From NCBI GenBank assembly GCA_040508515.1, contig JBEVMS010000277.1, positions 1-20,058 on the forward strand: 20,058 nt of DNA, in the 5' to 3' direction. The notes under the pieces are model-generated. The model was not told the DNA's origin. It saw only the letters and a program-made list of their open reading frames with translations, and did not search any database. The DNA is from JBEVMS01 sp040508515 (GTDB lineage: Bacteria > Pseudomonadota > Gammaproteobacteria > Xanthomonadales > Rhodanobacteraceae). The position numbers and the translations under genes were made by a program. Positions 1 through 7,958 of the stretch are shown in pieces (the stretch's first letter is position 1; each line of letters begins with the position of its first letter).

Positions 1-1
1 A

Positions 2-49
2 TGGAGCGGCAGCGCCAACAGCCCCGGCAGCTTCGAGGCGCCGCTCTAA
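2..49 (+). CDS. 3' end of an unidentified gene (partial)
   Basis: The window opens inside a reading frame that gives 15 residues ending in SPGSFEAPL and stops at TAA 47-49. Every one of these sense codons ends in G or C, as expected for real coding sequence in this GC-rich genome, and the other plus frames look worse. The gene starts outside the window and the fragment is too short to name. It runs in the same direction as the 2H-phosphoesterase gene that follows 93 bases later. Confidence 0.5.
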   Translation, partial: WSGSANSPGSFEAPL

Positions 50-142
50 GTCGCCGGGTCCACAGCGGGCGCATGTTTCCGCGCCTGCTGCCATGCGCGA
101 GCGGCTGATGCAGAATGCGTGGCCGTTCGCCAAGGCCTATCT

Positions 143-742
143 ATGAGTTTTGATCCTTCCGCCACCGCAGCGCAGCTCTCGTTGGCCGGTTTCGAGGCGC
201 CGCAGCCGACTGACCGGCTGTTTTTCGCGGTCATGCCCGATGCAACCACGGCGGCGCAGATCGTCGAACTGGCGCAGCACCTGCGCACGAGCTTGAATTT
301 GCGCGGCCGGGTACGGCCGACTTCGCATTTCCATGTGACCTTGCATCACCTGGGCGATTACGTAGGGCTGCCCGCCAATGAGCTGGCCCAGGCCAGGGCA
401 GCGGCGGCGGGCATCGCCGTGCACGGCTTCGAGGTGGTGTTCGACCATGTCGTCAGTTTCAAGGCGAAGCGCAATCTGCCGTTGGTACTGCGCGGTCAGG
501 ACCGTGAGCTGGCCGCTCTGATTCAGTTGCAACAGACACTCGGCCAGCGCATGGCGGCCTGCGGACTGGGCCGCCGGGTGGAGCAGTCGTTCCTGCCACA
601 CCTCACCCTGCTCTATGACGACCGCGCGGTCGACGCGCAACCGATCGAGCCGCTGCGCTGGCGGGTGGATGAACTGCTGCTGGTACACAGCTTGCTGGGG
701 CGCACCGAGCATCGCGTGTTGGGGCGCTGGCCGCTGCCATAG
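143..742 (+). CDS. thpR: RNA 2',3'-cyclic phosphodiesterase (2H family, ThpR/LigT type)
   Basis: A 199-aa cytoplasmic protein of the two-histidine phosphoesterase superfamily. Enzymes of this family hydrolyse 2',3'-cyclic phosphate RNA ends to 2'-phosphates and were first described as 2'-5' RNA ligases. Both catalytic HxTx motifs are visible: HVTL at residues 64-67 and HLTL at 153-156, each placed as usual in a protein of about 180-200 aa. The start is ATG 143, because AAGG at 132-135 lies 7 bases upstream; an in-frame GTG at 119 would add 8 residues without a better ribosome site. The gene converges with the methyltransferase gene, whose stop lies only 12 bases away. The family is clear. The cellular substrate of bacterial members is not well defined. 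Confidence 0.9.
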   Translation: MSFDPSATAAQLSLAGFEAPQPTDRLFFAVMPDATTAAQIVELAQHLRTSLNLRGRVRPTSHFHVTLHHLGDYVGLPANELAQARAAAAGIAVHGFEVVFDHVVSFKAKRNLPLVLRGQDRELAALIQLQQTLGQRMAACGLGRRVEQSFLPHLTLLYDDRAVDAQPIEPLRWRVDELLLVHSLLGRTEHRVLGRWPLP

Positions 743-754
743 CCTTCCGTTGCA

Positions 755-1414
755 TCAGCCGCTGCCGCGCCGGTAGCTCAGCAACTGGCCGCGAAAGGGA
801 GCGATGTCGTGCTGATCGAAACGGCTACGCTGCTCGGTCACCGCGTAGCCTTGATCCTGCAAGGCATGCGTAAAGCGCGCGCTGTTGCCGCGCCCGGGGT
901 CGGTGATCAGCACCTGCGCATCGGGGTGCGCGTGGCGCAGCATCAGCGCCGCCAATAGGTCGGACTGGTCCCGTTCGTACAGGATGTCGCTGCCGATGAT
1001 CAGATCGAAGCGGCCCAGCGTGGAATCGGGCACCTGCCACGGCAGGTCGCGATAGGTCACGTGGCGCAGCCGGTTGGCACTAGCGTTGCGGCGCAGGAAG
1101 AGCTCGGCCAGGGGGTGGTGATCGCTGGCGACCACATCCGCGCGGCGCCGTTGCAGCACTAGGCTGGAGAGGCCGAGCCCACAGCCAAGTTCCAGAATCC
1201 GCTTGCCGGCGACCTCGAATGTGCTCATCGCCTCGGCCAGCACGCGCCCGGCCGGCCATACCTGACCGAACAGGCTCCACAGCGCCGAGGAGATACCGAT
1301 GCGCGCGGCATGTCCATGCGGATCGGCGAACTGCTGGCGATCGCTGAGTGCGTGGATGCTGAAGGGATGTCCGCCGAGGGTGACGGTGAGCTGGCGTGTC
1401 TGATAACCCGGCAT
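755..1414 (-). CDS. class I SAM-dependent methyltransferase (METTL21/NNMT-like)
   Basis: A 219-aa protein with a Rossmann-type methyltransferase fold. Motif I is ELGCGLG at residues 75-81, the acidic residue ending strand 2 lies in ASDHHP (about 96-101), and the post-motif segment FDLIIGSDILYE ends at 147. This arrangement resembles the Methyltransf_16 group (METTL21-like protein lysine methyltransferases), so a protein substrate is possible but not shown. The start is set at 1414 because the sequence just upstream on this strand has AGGGAG 6 bases before the ATG; a longer frame begins at 1444 without such a site. It is divergent from the MFS exporter and convergent with thpR. No signal peptide or membrane segment is seen. 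Confidence 0.82.
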   Translation of the reverse strand: MPGYQTRQLTVTLGGHPFSIHALSDRQQFADPHGHAARIGISSALWSLFGQVWPAGRVLAEAMSTFEVAGKRILELGCGLGLSSLVLQRRRADVVASDHHPLAELFLRRNASANRLRHVTYRDLPWQVPDSTLGRFDLIIGSDILYERDQSDLLAALMLRHAHPDAQVLITDPGRGNSARFTHALQDQGYAVTEQRSRFDQHDIAPFRGQLLSYRRGSG

Positions 1415-1528
1415 GGGCGCTCCCTGAAATGACGAGCTTCCCAAGCCGCGGGAAGATGACGAATGAAGGGGCGCACCGGCGATGATTCTTATCGGACGGT
1501 CGCAAAAGTTTGGTTGTGGTTCGATCCT

Positions 1529-1542
1529 ACGCTAGTTAGCGT
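1529..1542. promoter_or_regulatory. 14-bp perfect palindrome, candidate operator
   Basis: ACGCTA-GT-TAGCGT is an inverted repeat with two 6-base arms around a 2-base centre. It lies 11 bases upstream of the -35 element proposed for the MFS exporter, within the region shared with the divergent methyltransferase gene. Placement and symmetry suit a dimeric regulator such as a TetR- or MarR-type protein, but no regulator gene lies beside it in this window. Confidence 0.4.
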
Positions 1543-1553
1543 CGCCGGCGGGG

Positions 1554-1581
1554 TTGATATCAGTACGGGCTGGTTTAATAT
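1554..1581 (+). promoter_or_regulatory. sigma70-like promoter of the MFS exporter gene
   Basis: TTGATA at 1554-1559 and TAATAT at 1576-1581 are separated by 16 bases and each differs from the consensus by one base. This is the best promoter match I found in the window. Transcription would start near 1588, leaving a leader of about 87 bases before the ATG at 1675. It was read by eye, without a scoring matrix. Confidence 0.6.
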
Positions 1582-1674
1582 TGTCGGTCCGCAGCCGTCC
1601 CCTGCATGCTGGCTTTAGGAGCCAGCGACCTGGACGCCCTCAACGCCGCTCACTTATCCAAGGAATTACCCCGC

Positions 1675-2868
1675 ATGACGTCCCGTTTTTTGGGAGCCGC
1701 GCTCGTTCTCGGCTTGTTGTCGGCGATCGGTCCGTTTGCGATCGACATGTATTTGCCGGCGCTGCCGTCGATCCAGCACAGCCTGAAGGCCGATGTGCGC
1801 CTGGTCCAGATGAGCCTGATGGCTTTCTTCATCTCGCTCGGATTGGGGCAGCTGATCTACGGGCCCGTGTCGGACATGGTGGGACGCAAGCCGCCGCTGT
1901 ACTTTGGGCTGGTGTTGTTTGCGCTGGGCAGCATTGGTTGTGCGTTGGCGCCAAGCATCCATGCGCTGATTATTTGTCGTTTCATCCAGGGGCTTGGTGC
2001 GTGTGCCGGCACAGTGGTGCCGCGCGCGGTGGTACGGGACATGCACACGGGCCCCGACGCGGCGCGCCTGATGGCGATGCTGATGCTCGTATTCAGCGTG
2101 TCGCCGGTGTTGGCGCCACTGACCGGTAGCCTGGTGATTGCCTTTGCCAGTTGGCGTGGGATTTTCTACGTGATCACCGGCGCGGCGCTGTTGGGGCTGC
2201 TGCTGGTCAAACTGGTACTGAAAGAAACTCGCCCACCTGAGGCACGGTTGGATAGTGGCCTGGCCAGCGCTTTGCGCGGCTATGCCATTTTGTTGAAAGA
2301 TCCCCATGTGATGGGGCTGATCTTCATCGGCTCGTTCGGGGTGTCCAGTTTCTTCGTCTATCTGGCCAACTCATCGTTCGTGCTGATCGGCCACTACGGG
2401 CTCACGCCAGCCCAGTACAGCATGGCTTTTTCGATCAATGCGATCGCTTTTATCGGCGCGGCGCAGTTTACCGGCCGCCTGGGTGGCCGGTTTGGTTTGA
2501 AAAACCTGGTGCGCGTGGCGGTGACCGGCTTCGCCGCAAGCATGCTGTTACTGGCGTTGTTGTTCAGCGCTGGTATGCAGCAGTTGCCGGTGATGATGAG
2601 CCTGCTTTTCGTGGGCTACGGTTTTTTGGGCTTGGTGATTCCGACCACTGCGGTGCTGACCCTGGAAGAGCACGGCAGGATCGCCGGCACCGCCTCCGCG
2701 CTGATGGGCACCTTGCAATTCGTCACCGGGGCGGTGGTGATCGCCCTGGTTGGTTTGTTCGTCGACGGCACGGCGCTTCCCATGCTGCTGGGAATCGCTG
2801 CTGTGGCGCTGATTGCCTTCGTCCTGGCCCAGTTGACCCTGCGTCCGCGCGCCGCCACCGCGGACTGA
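1675..2868 (+). CDS. MFS multidrug exporter, Bcr/CflA type
   Basis: A 397-aa inner-membrane transporter of the major facilitator superfamily, close to the usual length (about 400 aa) of Bcr/CflA drug:H+ antiporters. The N-terminal helix carries DMYLPALP (24-31), typical of this subfamily. Loop 2-3 has motif A, GPVSDMVGRKPP (63-74), and helix 4 has CRFIQGLGACAG followed by VVPRAVVRD (101-122). About twelve hydrophobic segments run through the sequence. The start is ATG 1675 with AAGGA at 1660-1664; an in-frame ATG at 1606 would add 23 polar residues ahead of the first helix. Members export bicyclomycin, chloramphenicol, sulfonamides or peptides; the substrate here cannot be told. It has its own promoter and a possible operator upstream. 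Confidence 0.9.
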   Translation: MTSRFLGAALVLGLLSAIGPFAIDMYLPALPSIQHSLKADVRLVQMSLMAFFISLGLGQLIYGPVSDMVGRKPPLYFGLVLFALGSIGCALAPSIHALIICRFIQGLGACAGTVVPRAVVRDMHTGPDAARLMAMLMLVFSVSPVLAPLTGSLVIAFASWRGIFYVITGAALLGLLLVKLVLKETRPPEARLDSGLASALRGYAILLKDPHVMGLIFIGSFGVSSFFVYLANSSFVLIGHYGLTPAQYSMAFSINAIAFIGAAQFTGRLGGRFGLKNLVRVAVTGFAASMLLLALLFSAGMQQLPVMMSLLFVGYGFLGLVIPTTAVLTLEEHGRIAGTASALMGTLQFVTGAVVIALVGLFVDGTALPMLLGIAAVALIAFVLAQLTLRPRAATAD

Positions 2869-2909
2869 TGGCGAATCGGTACGCTTAAGGATGGCGCCAT
2901 TTCCAAGGC

Positions 2910-2935
2910 GGTGCCTGATGCCTGGTGCCTGATGC
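2910..2935. repeat. short direct repeat, 12 bases twice
   Basis: GGTGCCTGATGC occurs at 2910-2921 and again at 2924-2935, a 14-base period. It lies in the 203-base gap between the convergent MFS and desaturase genes, beside the transposase remnant, and may be a by-product of insertion and deletion there. Confidence 0.5.
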
Positions 2936-2964
2936 GGCGGAACGGACGCCGCCTGCACGCGTTG

Positions 2965-3065
2965 CTGCTTGAGCACAGCAATGATCTGGCTGTCGGTGAA
3001 ACGGGATGTCGTCATGAAACCTTGTCGGCCCACGTCCGGCGTCAACGTGTACGTGGGGGGATGAC
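2965..3065 (-). mobile_element. remnant of an IS3-family element (5' end of orfA)
   Basis: Read on the minus strand, ATG 3015 opens MTTSRFTDSQIIAVLKQ, the typical N-terminus of IS3-family OrfA transposase subunits (helix-turn-helix type, SRFTxxQI start). The similarity ends after about 17 codons, near 2965, and the sequence then turns into unrelated text that cannot be read as the rest of OrfA. No OrfB or DDE domain is present in the window. The region upstream to about 3065, just before the desaturase stop, may include the left terminus, but I cannot define an inverted repeat. It is a dead fragment. Limits are approximate. Confidence 0.65.
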
Positions 3066-3071
3066 CGGGCG

Positions 3072-4190
3072 TTACGAGGATGCCAGCGGCAGGCCCATGT
3101 GCTTGAGCCAGCGGTAATGCGAGACGATGCCAGCACGTAGGTTCGGATGATGGCGGTAAGGCATGCCGAAGTCGTGGCAGGTGGCCGCAACCAGGGGTGC
3201 CAATGCGCGGTAGTGCACATGCGAAACCCGGCAGAACAGATGATGCTCGATCTGGAAGTTGAGCCCGCCGATCAACCAACTCAGCGCGCGGTTGTCTTGT
3301 GCGAAATCCACCGTGGCATCGAGCTGATGCGCCGCCCAGGCGCGCTCGATGCGCGGCGAGGCCGGGGCGGTCGATACAAAGCGGGCGTCCTCCACCACAT
3401 GCGCCAACTGAAACACCAGCGCCAGCAGTAAGCCGGTAATCGCGGCGACCAGCAGATAAAATCCCAGCACGACGCCGAAGGGGTGATAGAGCAGCGGCAC
3501 CCCGAAGGCCAGCGCAAAGAAAACCAGCTTGCCGCCGATCAGCACCACCAGATTCCATCCGCGCGGACGGGGAAAGCGCCGCTCGCCGATCTTGCCGGTG
3601 ATCAGGTCACGGAAGTCGCCGTAGAGATGCCAGCGGATCGCCGTGACCGCGTAGAGCAACCACAGGTAGTAATGCTGCCAGCGATGCATCCGACGATGAC
3701 GTTGAGTGGGCGCCAGTCGCGCGAGAATTCCCAAGTCGATGTCGCTGTCGTGGCCGTCGATGTTGACGTAGGTGTGGTGGAAGTGCGCGTGCTTCCAATG
3801 CCAGATGTAGGAGCTGCCGCCGATCAGGTCCAGCGTGGCAGCCATGGTGCGGTTGATCCAGCGATGGCGCGAAAACGCTTGGTGACCGCCGTCATGTTGA
3901 ATGTTGAAACCGATCGCGGCGGTGGCGATGCCCAGCACCACGGCGTACAACAGGCCTTGCCACAGCGTGCTGGCCCAACCGACCAAGCCGACATAAGACG
4001 CCGCGAACACGCACAGGATCAGCGCGGTTTTCAGGTACAAGCTCGGGTTGTCGCGTGAGCGTTGGCCGGTGACTGAGAAATGCTCGTCGATGCGCCGACG
4101 CAATTCATGCTGAAAGCGGTTATCACCGTTGAACTGTGGCTTGACGGGATCGCCTCGGCCAGCGCTGACCAAGGGTGGGGAGCTAGACAT
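3072..4190 (-). CDS. membrane fatty acid desaturase (acyl-CoA/acyl-lipid type)
   Basis: A 372-aa integral membrane di-iron desaturase that would introduce a double bond into fatty acyl chains. The three histidine boxes are intact: HDGGH at 99-103, HAHFHH at 134-139 followed by the usual YVNIDGHDSDID, and QIEHH at 313-317. Glutamine opening the third box is typical of front-end (delta-5/delta-6 like) desaturases and of the COG3239 group; no cytochrome b5 domain is attached. Hydrophobic pairs lie around 55-95 and 213-265. The start is ATG 4190, with AGGAA 9 bases upstream; the frame extends to 4280 without support. Electron donors and regiospecificity cannot be read. A small unknown gene lies 90 bases upstream on the same strand, and an IS remnant abuts the stop. 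Confidence 0.9.
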   Translation of the reverse strand: MSSSPPLVSAGRGDPVKPQFNGDNRFQHELRRRIDEHFSVTGQRSRDNPSLYLKTALILCVFAASYVGLVGWASTLWQGLLYAVVLGIATAAIGFNIQHDGGHQAFSRHRWINRTMAATLDLIGGSSYIWHWKHAHFHHTYVNIDGHDSDIDLGILARLAPTQRHRRMHRWQHYYLWLLYAVTAIRWHLYGDFRDLITGKIGERRFPRPRGWNLVVLIGGKLVFFALAFGVPLLYHPFGVVLGFYLLVAAITGLLLALVFQLAHVVEDARFVSTAPASPRIERAWAAHQLDATVDFAQDNRALSWLIGGLNFQIEHHLFCRVSHVHYRALAPLVAATCHDFGMPYRHHPNLRAGIVSHYRWLKHMGLPLASS

Positions 4191-4280
4191 GCTGAAAGGT
4201 TCCTGGCCGCAGGTTAGGCGACGCGGTGAGATGGGCGATTGCGGACAAACGAAATCGCAGCAGTAAACAGCCCGTGACAA

Positions 4281-4526
4281 TCAGGCGTAGCGACGCTCTG
4301 AGATGTGCTGGTCGACGCGCTCGTAAGCCTCGCCGATCAGCAATGCCAGCACCAGGTCGTGTGAGATATCCAAGAAGTCATAGTCGTGGGCGAAATGCTC
4401 GACGATGGCCCCCGCGAGGTAGAGAGTGCAGGATTGCCCGGCGGCGGCGATATCGTAGCCGCGGTAGTGGATTGATCTGGCAGGAATGGACACGGCGCGC
4501 CTCGTAGGGCAGAGGATGTTTGCCAC
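4281..4526 (-). CDS. small hypothetical protein (81 aa)
   Basis: I do not recognise this family. The frame runs from GTG 4526 to TGA 4281-4283. Codon third positions are mostly G or C, and the composition (many D, E, H and Y, balanced hydrophobics) looks like a folded soluble protein rather than a shadow of another frame. The C-terminal half (HDYDFLDISHDLVLALLIGE) would form an amphipathic helix. No signal peptide, membrane segment or cysteine motif stands out. The ribosome site is weak, so the exact start is uncertain. It is co-directional with the desaturase 90 bases downstream and may be co-transcribed with it. Confidence 0.6.
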   Translation of the reverse strand: MANILCPTRRAVSIPARSIHYRGYDIAAAGQSCTLYLAGAIVEHFAHDYDFLDISHDLVLALLIGEAYERVDQHISERRYA

Positions 4527-4684
4527 CGTTAGGGCGACCCGTCGATCTGCGCAGTTGGCGCCTTACCATCGTCTTGCCGTCGCCCCATACGCAAGATCAT
4601 GCTCCCATTGCTGTTACGCGCAGGTAAGTGTGGCGCCACGGCCTCGCTACCTTAAGACGTATCGTTGCGGCCCGTGGCCGAAGG

Positions 4685-4690
4685 TAGAAT
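4685..4690 (+). promoter_or_regulatory. possible -10 element just before the start codon
   Basis: TAGAAT ends 6 bases upstream of the ATG at 4697, so a transcript from it would begin at or beside the start codon and be leaderless. The -35 side is poor: TTGCGG at 4665-4670 is only 14 bases away. This is suggestive only. Confidence 0.25.
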
Positions 4691-4696
4691 GGGCGG

Positions 4697-4882
4697 ATGC
4701 CGCACGATCAACTCCCGCCTTTGGACCCACCGCCGCAACCGCCGGGCGTGCCCGAACCCGACGAATGTTGTAACTCCGGCTGCGTGCCGTGCGTCTACGA
4801 TCTTTACGACGAGGCGTTGGCGCAGTACCGGCTGCAACTGGCCACGTGGCTGGCGCGCCAGCCGTTGCCCGAGCACGAATGA
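4697..4882 (+). CDS. oxidoreductase-like domain protein (OXLD1 type)
   Basis: A 61-aa protein carrying the whole oxidoreductase-like (Oxidored-like, PF09791-type) motif: a proline-rich start, then PEPDECCNSGCVPCVYDLYDE at about 19-39 with cysteines 24, 25, 29 and 32, and a helical tail with ALAQYRLQLATWLARQ. In bacteria and eukaryotes this segment occurs in short proteins or at protein N-termini. The four cysteines suggest metal or redox chemistry, but the function is not established. The ATG at 4697 follows GGGCGG closely. The gene is followed by 119 bases and then the diguanylate cyclase on the same strand. Short length and an exact motif match make it a real gene that automated callers could miss. 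Confidence 0.82.
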   Translation: MPHDQLPPLDPPPQPPGVPEPDECCNSGCVPCVYDLYDEALAQYRLQLATWLARQPLPEHE

Positions 4883-4947
4883 CGCACCAGCCCGTGGGCG
4901 AGGGGCGCCCATGTCACACTATGTCGCGTAGGGAATGACCGATGGGG

Positions 4948-4963
4948 GCGGCCGTATGGCCGC
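4948..4963. other. GC-rich hairpin upstream of the diguanylate cyclase gene
   Basis: GCGGCC-GTAT-GGCCGC forms a 6-base-pair stem with a 4-base loop, between the oxidoreductase-like gene and the diguanylate cyclase start 38 bases further on. No T-run follows, so it may be a weak terminator or a leader structure. Confidence 0.35.
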
Positions 4964-5001
4964 GTGGTGGTTCGGCATAGGGAGTAGGGGCCCTGACCTC
5001 A

Positions 5002-7905
5002 ATGACATGCACGCCACGATGGCTGCTGCCAATGCTCGTTGCACTGTGGATGCTGGCGAGTGGCCCAGGCCGCGCGCAGCAATATTCCTTTCAGGCCTTC
5101 GACCGCAAGGCCGGACTTGAGAGTCAGACCATCAACTGCATGTTGCAGGATTGGCGGGGCTTTATCTGGGCCTGTTCGGAAATGGGACTGTACCGGTTCG
5201 ACGGTAGCCATTTTCAGCGCATGGGACGCGAGCAAGGGTTCGTGCGTGGCGAGTACATTACCGCGATCGCGCAGGACGCTTCCCGCCAACGGCTATGGGT
5301 TGCCACGCAATCGGGGCTACGGGTTGGTGACGGCTTGCACTTTGAAAACGTCGAGCCAGAACATAAACCGCTGGTAGTCGACATCGGCCGCAAGCTGGCT
5401 GTGCTGGACGATGGACGTCTGTTGCTGGTGCGCGACGGCCATCTGCTGGCGTTGGCGATGGGGTCGAATCGGCAGTGGCAATTGCAACCGATGTTCGATG
5501 CCGCCAGCGTGGCCGACCATCCGGTGCTGGGCAATATCACCAGCGCGTTTCTCGATCGTGGCAGCTTGTGGCTCGGGTGCGACGGCATGCTCTGTGAACT
5601 GGATCGCGCCGGTCAACTGCATGTGCGCGGCCTGTCGCAGGGTATTCCCACGGACACCTGGCTGGGCTTTCTGCGTGATCGGCAAGGCACGCTGTGGGTG
5701 CGTGGAGTGCATCGTGTGGTGGTGCGGCCCGAGGGTGCCACACGTTTCGTGGCGCGCGACGTACCGGACAGCGATATGGATGTGGTCACCGACGACGGTG
5801 GCTTCGTCGAGGACGCCGGCGGCCGCGTCCTCACGCGCACCAATCGTGGACTGGCGCGTTGGGACGGCGCCGGCTGGAGCACCATCGACGCCAGCAACGG
5901 CCTGCCCGAGATTGGCATTGTCGCGCTTTTGTTCGATCGCGACGGTGCCCTGTGGCTGGGTACTTACGGGCGTGGCATCTATCGCTGGAACGGCTACGGT
6001 CTGGTTGACGGCTGGGGCATCGGGCAAGGCTTGGATAGCGTGCCCAACTGGTCGATCCTGCGAGACAACCAGGGACGCTTGTGGCTGGGCAACGAACTGG
6101 GTGGAAGCGTGTTGATGCCGCAACGCAATCGGTTGCAACCGTGGCCGTTGGCGATCGAACCAGCGCCGCGTCAGGTGTTGAGTCTGGCCAAGGCGCCCGA
6201 CGGGGCGATCTGGGTCGGCTTGTACGATCGGCGCGTGCTGCGTTACGACCCCTCCAGCGATCGCACCAGCCTGGCGGCGAACTTGCCGGTGTTCATCAAG
6301 GCGCTGCATTTTGATCGCCGTGGGCACCTGTGGATCGGCACGGTCAACGGGATTTATCACATCGACGCGGTAGGCGCGCCGGCCCAGCAGGTGCCGGTGC
6401 GCCTGAGTACGGATAAACAATGTTCGGACATCGCCGAGGACGCGCAGGGCGGCCTGTGGTTTGCCTGCAATTCCGGCGTGTTGCGTTATGCCAACGAGCA
6501 ATGGAGGCGAATGCGCACCGGCGGCGCGCAGATGGCATCCGGCTACAGCACGATCGCGGTCGATCGCGATGGCAGCCTGTGGCTGGGCGGCAACGAACCG
6601 GGCGTGTTTCGCGCGCGGATCAGGGGCGATCTCCTGCAAGCGACGCACATCGGCGACACCTGGCTGGATAACTCGCTGGCTTATTTCATCCGTCGCGATC
6701 ACCGCGGCTGGATCTGGATCGGCGGTGGCGGCGGGGTCGATGTCTATGACGGCATCCGTTGGACCCACATCGCCCGGGACGATGGCTTGCTGTGGGACGA
6801 AACCGACCAGAATGCCTTTTTCGAAGATGCCGACGGCTCGGTCTGGATCGGCTCGGCGATCGGTGTAAGCCACATCCTCAAACCCGAGGCGATGCTTGCG
6901 CCCAGCACGCGCCAGGTCATGATCACCTCGGTGCGCTACGGCTCCCAGCTGGTTGGTAAGGGAGCCAGCGTAGATGTCAACGACAACCGCGCGCCGTTGA
7001 CGGTGGACTATGCGTTGCTTGGGCGATCGTCTGGCAGTCCGGCGCACTTTCGCTACCGTCTGCGCGGCTCGGATTGGATTGAAACCTCGGCGCACGTCCT
7101 TAACTTCACCGGCCTGTCCTCGGGCGATTACCGCTTTGAAATCCAGGCTATCGATGACGATCGGCGCTTACTGTCGGCGGTGAGCCATTTCGATTTTCAG
7201 ATCGCACCGCCCTGGTGGCTGGCCTGGTGGACTTACCCACTGATGCTTGTGGTGCTGGTCACGGCCCTGGGACTGAGTTGGCGCTGGCGCACGCGTCGCT
7301 TACTGGAGCAGAACAAGCGGTTGGAGGCGATGGTCAGCCAGCGTACCGCCGAACTCACCGAGGAAAAGCGCGAGCTTGAGCGTGCCCGCGCTGAGCTTTA
7401 CGACCAAGCCACCCACGATGCCTTGACCGGTTTGTACAACCGCAAGGCAATATTCGACCTGTTGGCCGCGCAGTTGGACTTGTCGGTGCGCGTGCCGCCC
7501 GGGCTGGCGGTGGCGCTGATCGATGCCGACCATTTCAAACGCATCAACGACACCTTTGGTCATCAGGCCGGTGACGCGACCTTACAAGCCATAACCCGGC
7601 ATCTGGAAGCTTATGTGCGCGAGGGCGACCGGCTTGGACGTTATGGCGGCGAGGAAATCCTGATGATCTTGCCGGGCATCGGCCGGATCGATGCGGAGAA
7701 CCGCATGCAGCAGATCCAGGCGGCGGTCAGCGCCACCCCGCACAATTGGCAGGGCGACCAATATCGGGTCACCTTGAGCATCGGACTGGTCTGGATCGGC
7801 CGCGAGGATGTCAGCGTGGAGGACGTGATCCGCCGTGCCGACTTTGCCCTCTACGAGGCCAAGAGCGGTGGTCGCGATCGGGTGGTGAGCGAAGTGCCGG
7901 TATGA
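5002..7905 (+). CDS. membrane diguanylate cyclase with periplasmic beta-propeller sensor
   Basis: A 967-aa inner-membrane sensor that would synthesise c-di-GMP from two GTP. Order: signal peptide (1-25, ending GRAQQ); about ten two-component-regulator propeller repeats marked by LWLG/LWIG/IWVG motifs (roughly 30-635); a Y_Y_Y domain (about 660-735); one transmembrane helix starting near 738; a coiled coil (about 768-800); a GGDEF domain (about 803-965). The active site is GGEEI at 882-886, with the allosteric RxxD product-inhibition site (REGD, 873-876) five residues before it, so the enzyme looks active and feedback-inhibited. The architecture is that of hybrid two-component sensors with a cyclase in place of the kinase. 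The ligand is unknown. GGAG at 4981-4984 is rather far from the ATG. Confidence 0.93.
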   Translation: MTCTPRWLLPMLVALWMLASGPGRAQQYSFQAFDRKAGLESQTINCMLQDWRGFIWACSEMGLYRFDGSHFQRMGREQGFVRGEYITAIAQDASRQRLWVATQSGLRVGDGLHFENVEPEHKPLVVDIGRKLAVLDDGRLLLVRDGHLLALAMGSNRQWQLQPMFDAASVADHPVLGNITSAFLDRGSLWLGCDGMLCELDRAGQLHVRGLSQGIPTDTWLGFLRDRQGTLWVRGVHRVVVRPEGATRFVARDVPDSDMDVVTDDGGFVEDAGGRVLTRTNRGLARWDGAGWSTIDASNGLPEIGIVALLFDRDGALWLGTYGRGIYRWNGYGLVDGWGIGQGLDSVPNWSILRDNQGRLWLGNELGGSVLMPQRNRLQPWPLAIEPAPRQVLSLAKAPDGAIWVGLYDRRVLRYDPSSDRTSLAANLPVFIKALHFDRRGHLWIGTVNGIYHIDAVGAPAQQVPVRLSTDKQCSDIAEDAQGGLWFACNSGVLRYANEQWRRMRTGGAQMASGYSTIAVDRDGSLWLGGNEPGVFRARIRGDLLQATHIGDTWLDNSLAYFIRRDHRGWIWIGGGGGVDVYDGIRWTHIARDDGLLWDETDQNAFFEDADGSVWIGSAIGVSHILKPEAMLAPSTRQVMITSVRYGSQLVGKGASVDVNDNRAPLTVDYALLGRSSGSPAHFRYRLRGSDWIETSAHVLNFTGLSSGDYRFEIQAIDDDRRLLSAVSHFDFQIAPPWWLAWWTYPLMLVVLVTALGLSWRWRTRRLLEQNKRLEAMVSQRTAELTEEKRELERARAELYDQATHDALTGLYNRKAIFDLLAAQLDLSVRVPPGLAVALIDADHFKRINDTFGHQAGDATLQAITRHLEAYVREGDRLGRYGGEEILMILPGIGRIDAENRMQQIQAAVSATPHNWQGDQYRVTLSIGLVWIGREDVSVEDVIRRADFALYEAKSGGRDRVVSEVPV

Positions 7906-7958
7906 GTTTGCCGTGGCGACCGTGCGAGATGCGGGTCGATCCACACTTCGGATGGGTG

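Noticed and set aside
2548..3558. 336-codon minus-strand frame spanning the MFS and desaturase gene ends
   Set aside because: Only about 17 codons (the orfA remnant) are meaningful; the rest is an out-of-frame reading of two well-supported genes.
4883..5001. Possible c-di-GMP riboswitch before the cyclase gene
   Set aside because: The leader is short and only a simple 6-base-pair hairpin is visible; I could not find the conserved elements of a GEMM riboswitch.
5317..7095. 592-codon open frame on the minus strand, opposite the diguanylate cyclase gene
   Set aside because: It is fully antisense to a gene with clear domains. Its sequence is low in hydrophobic order and rich in Arg, Gln, His, Pro and Ala, typical of antisense frames in GC-rich DNA.
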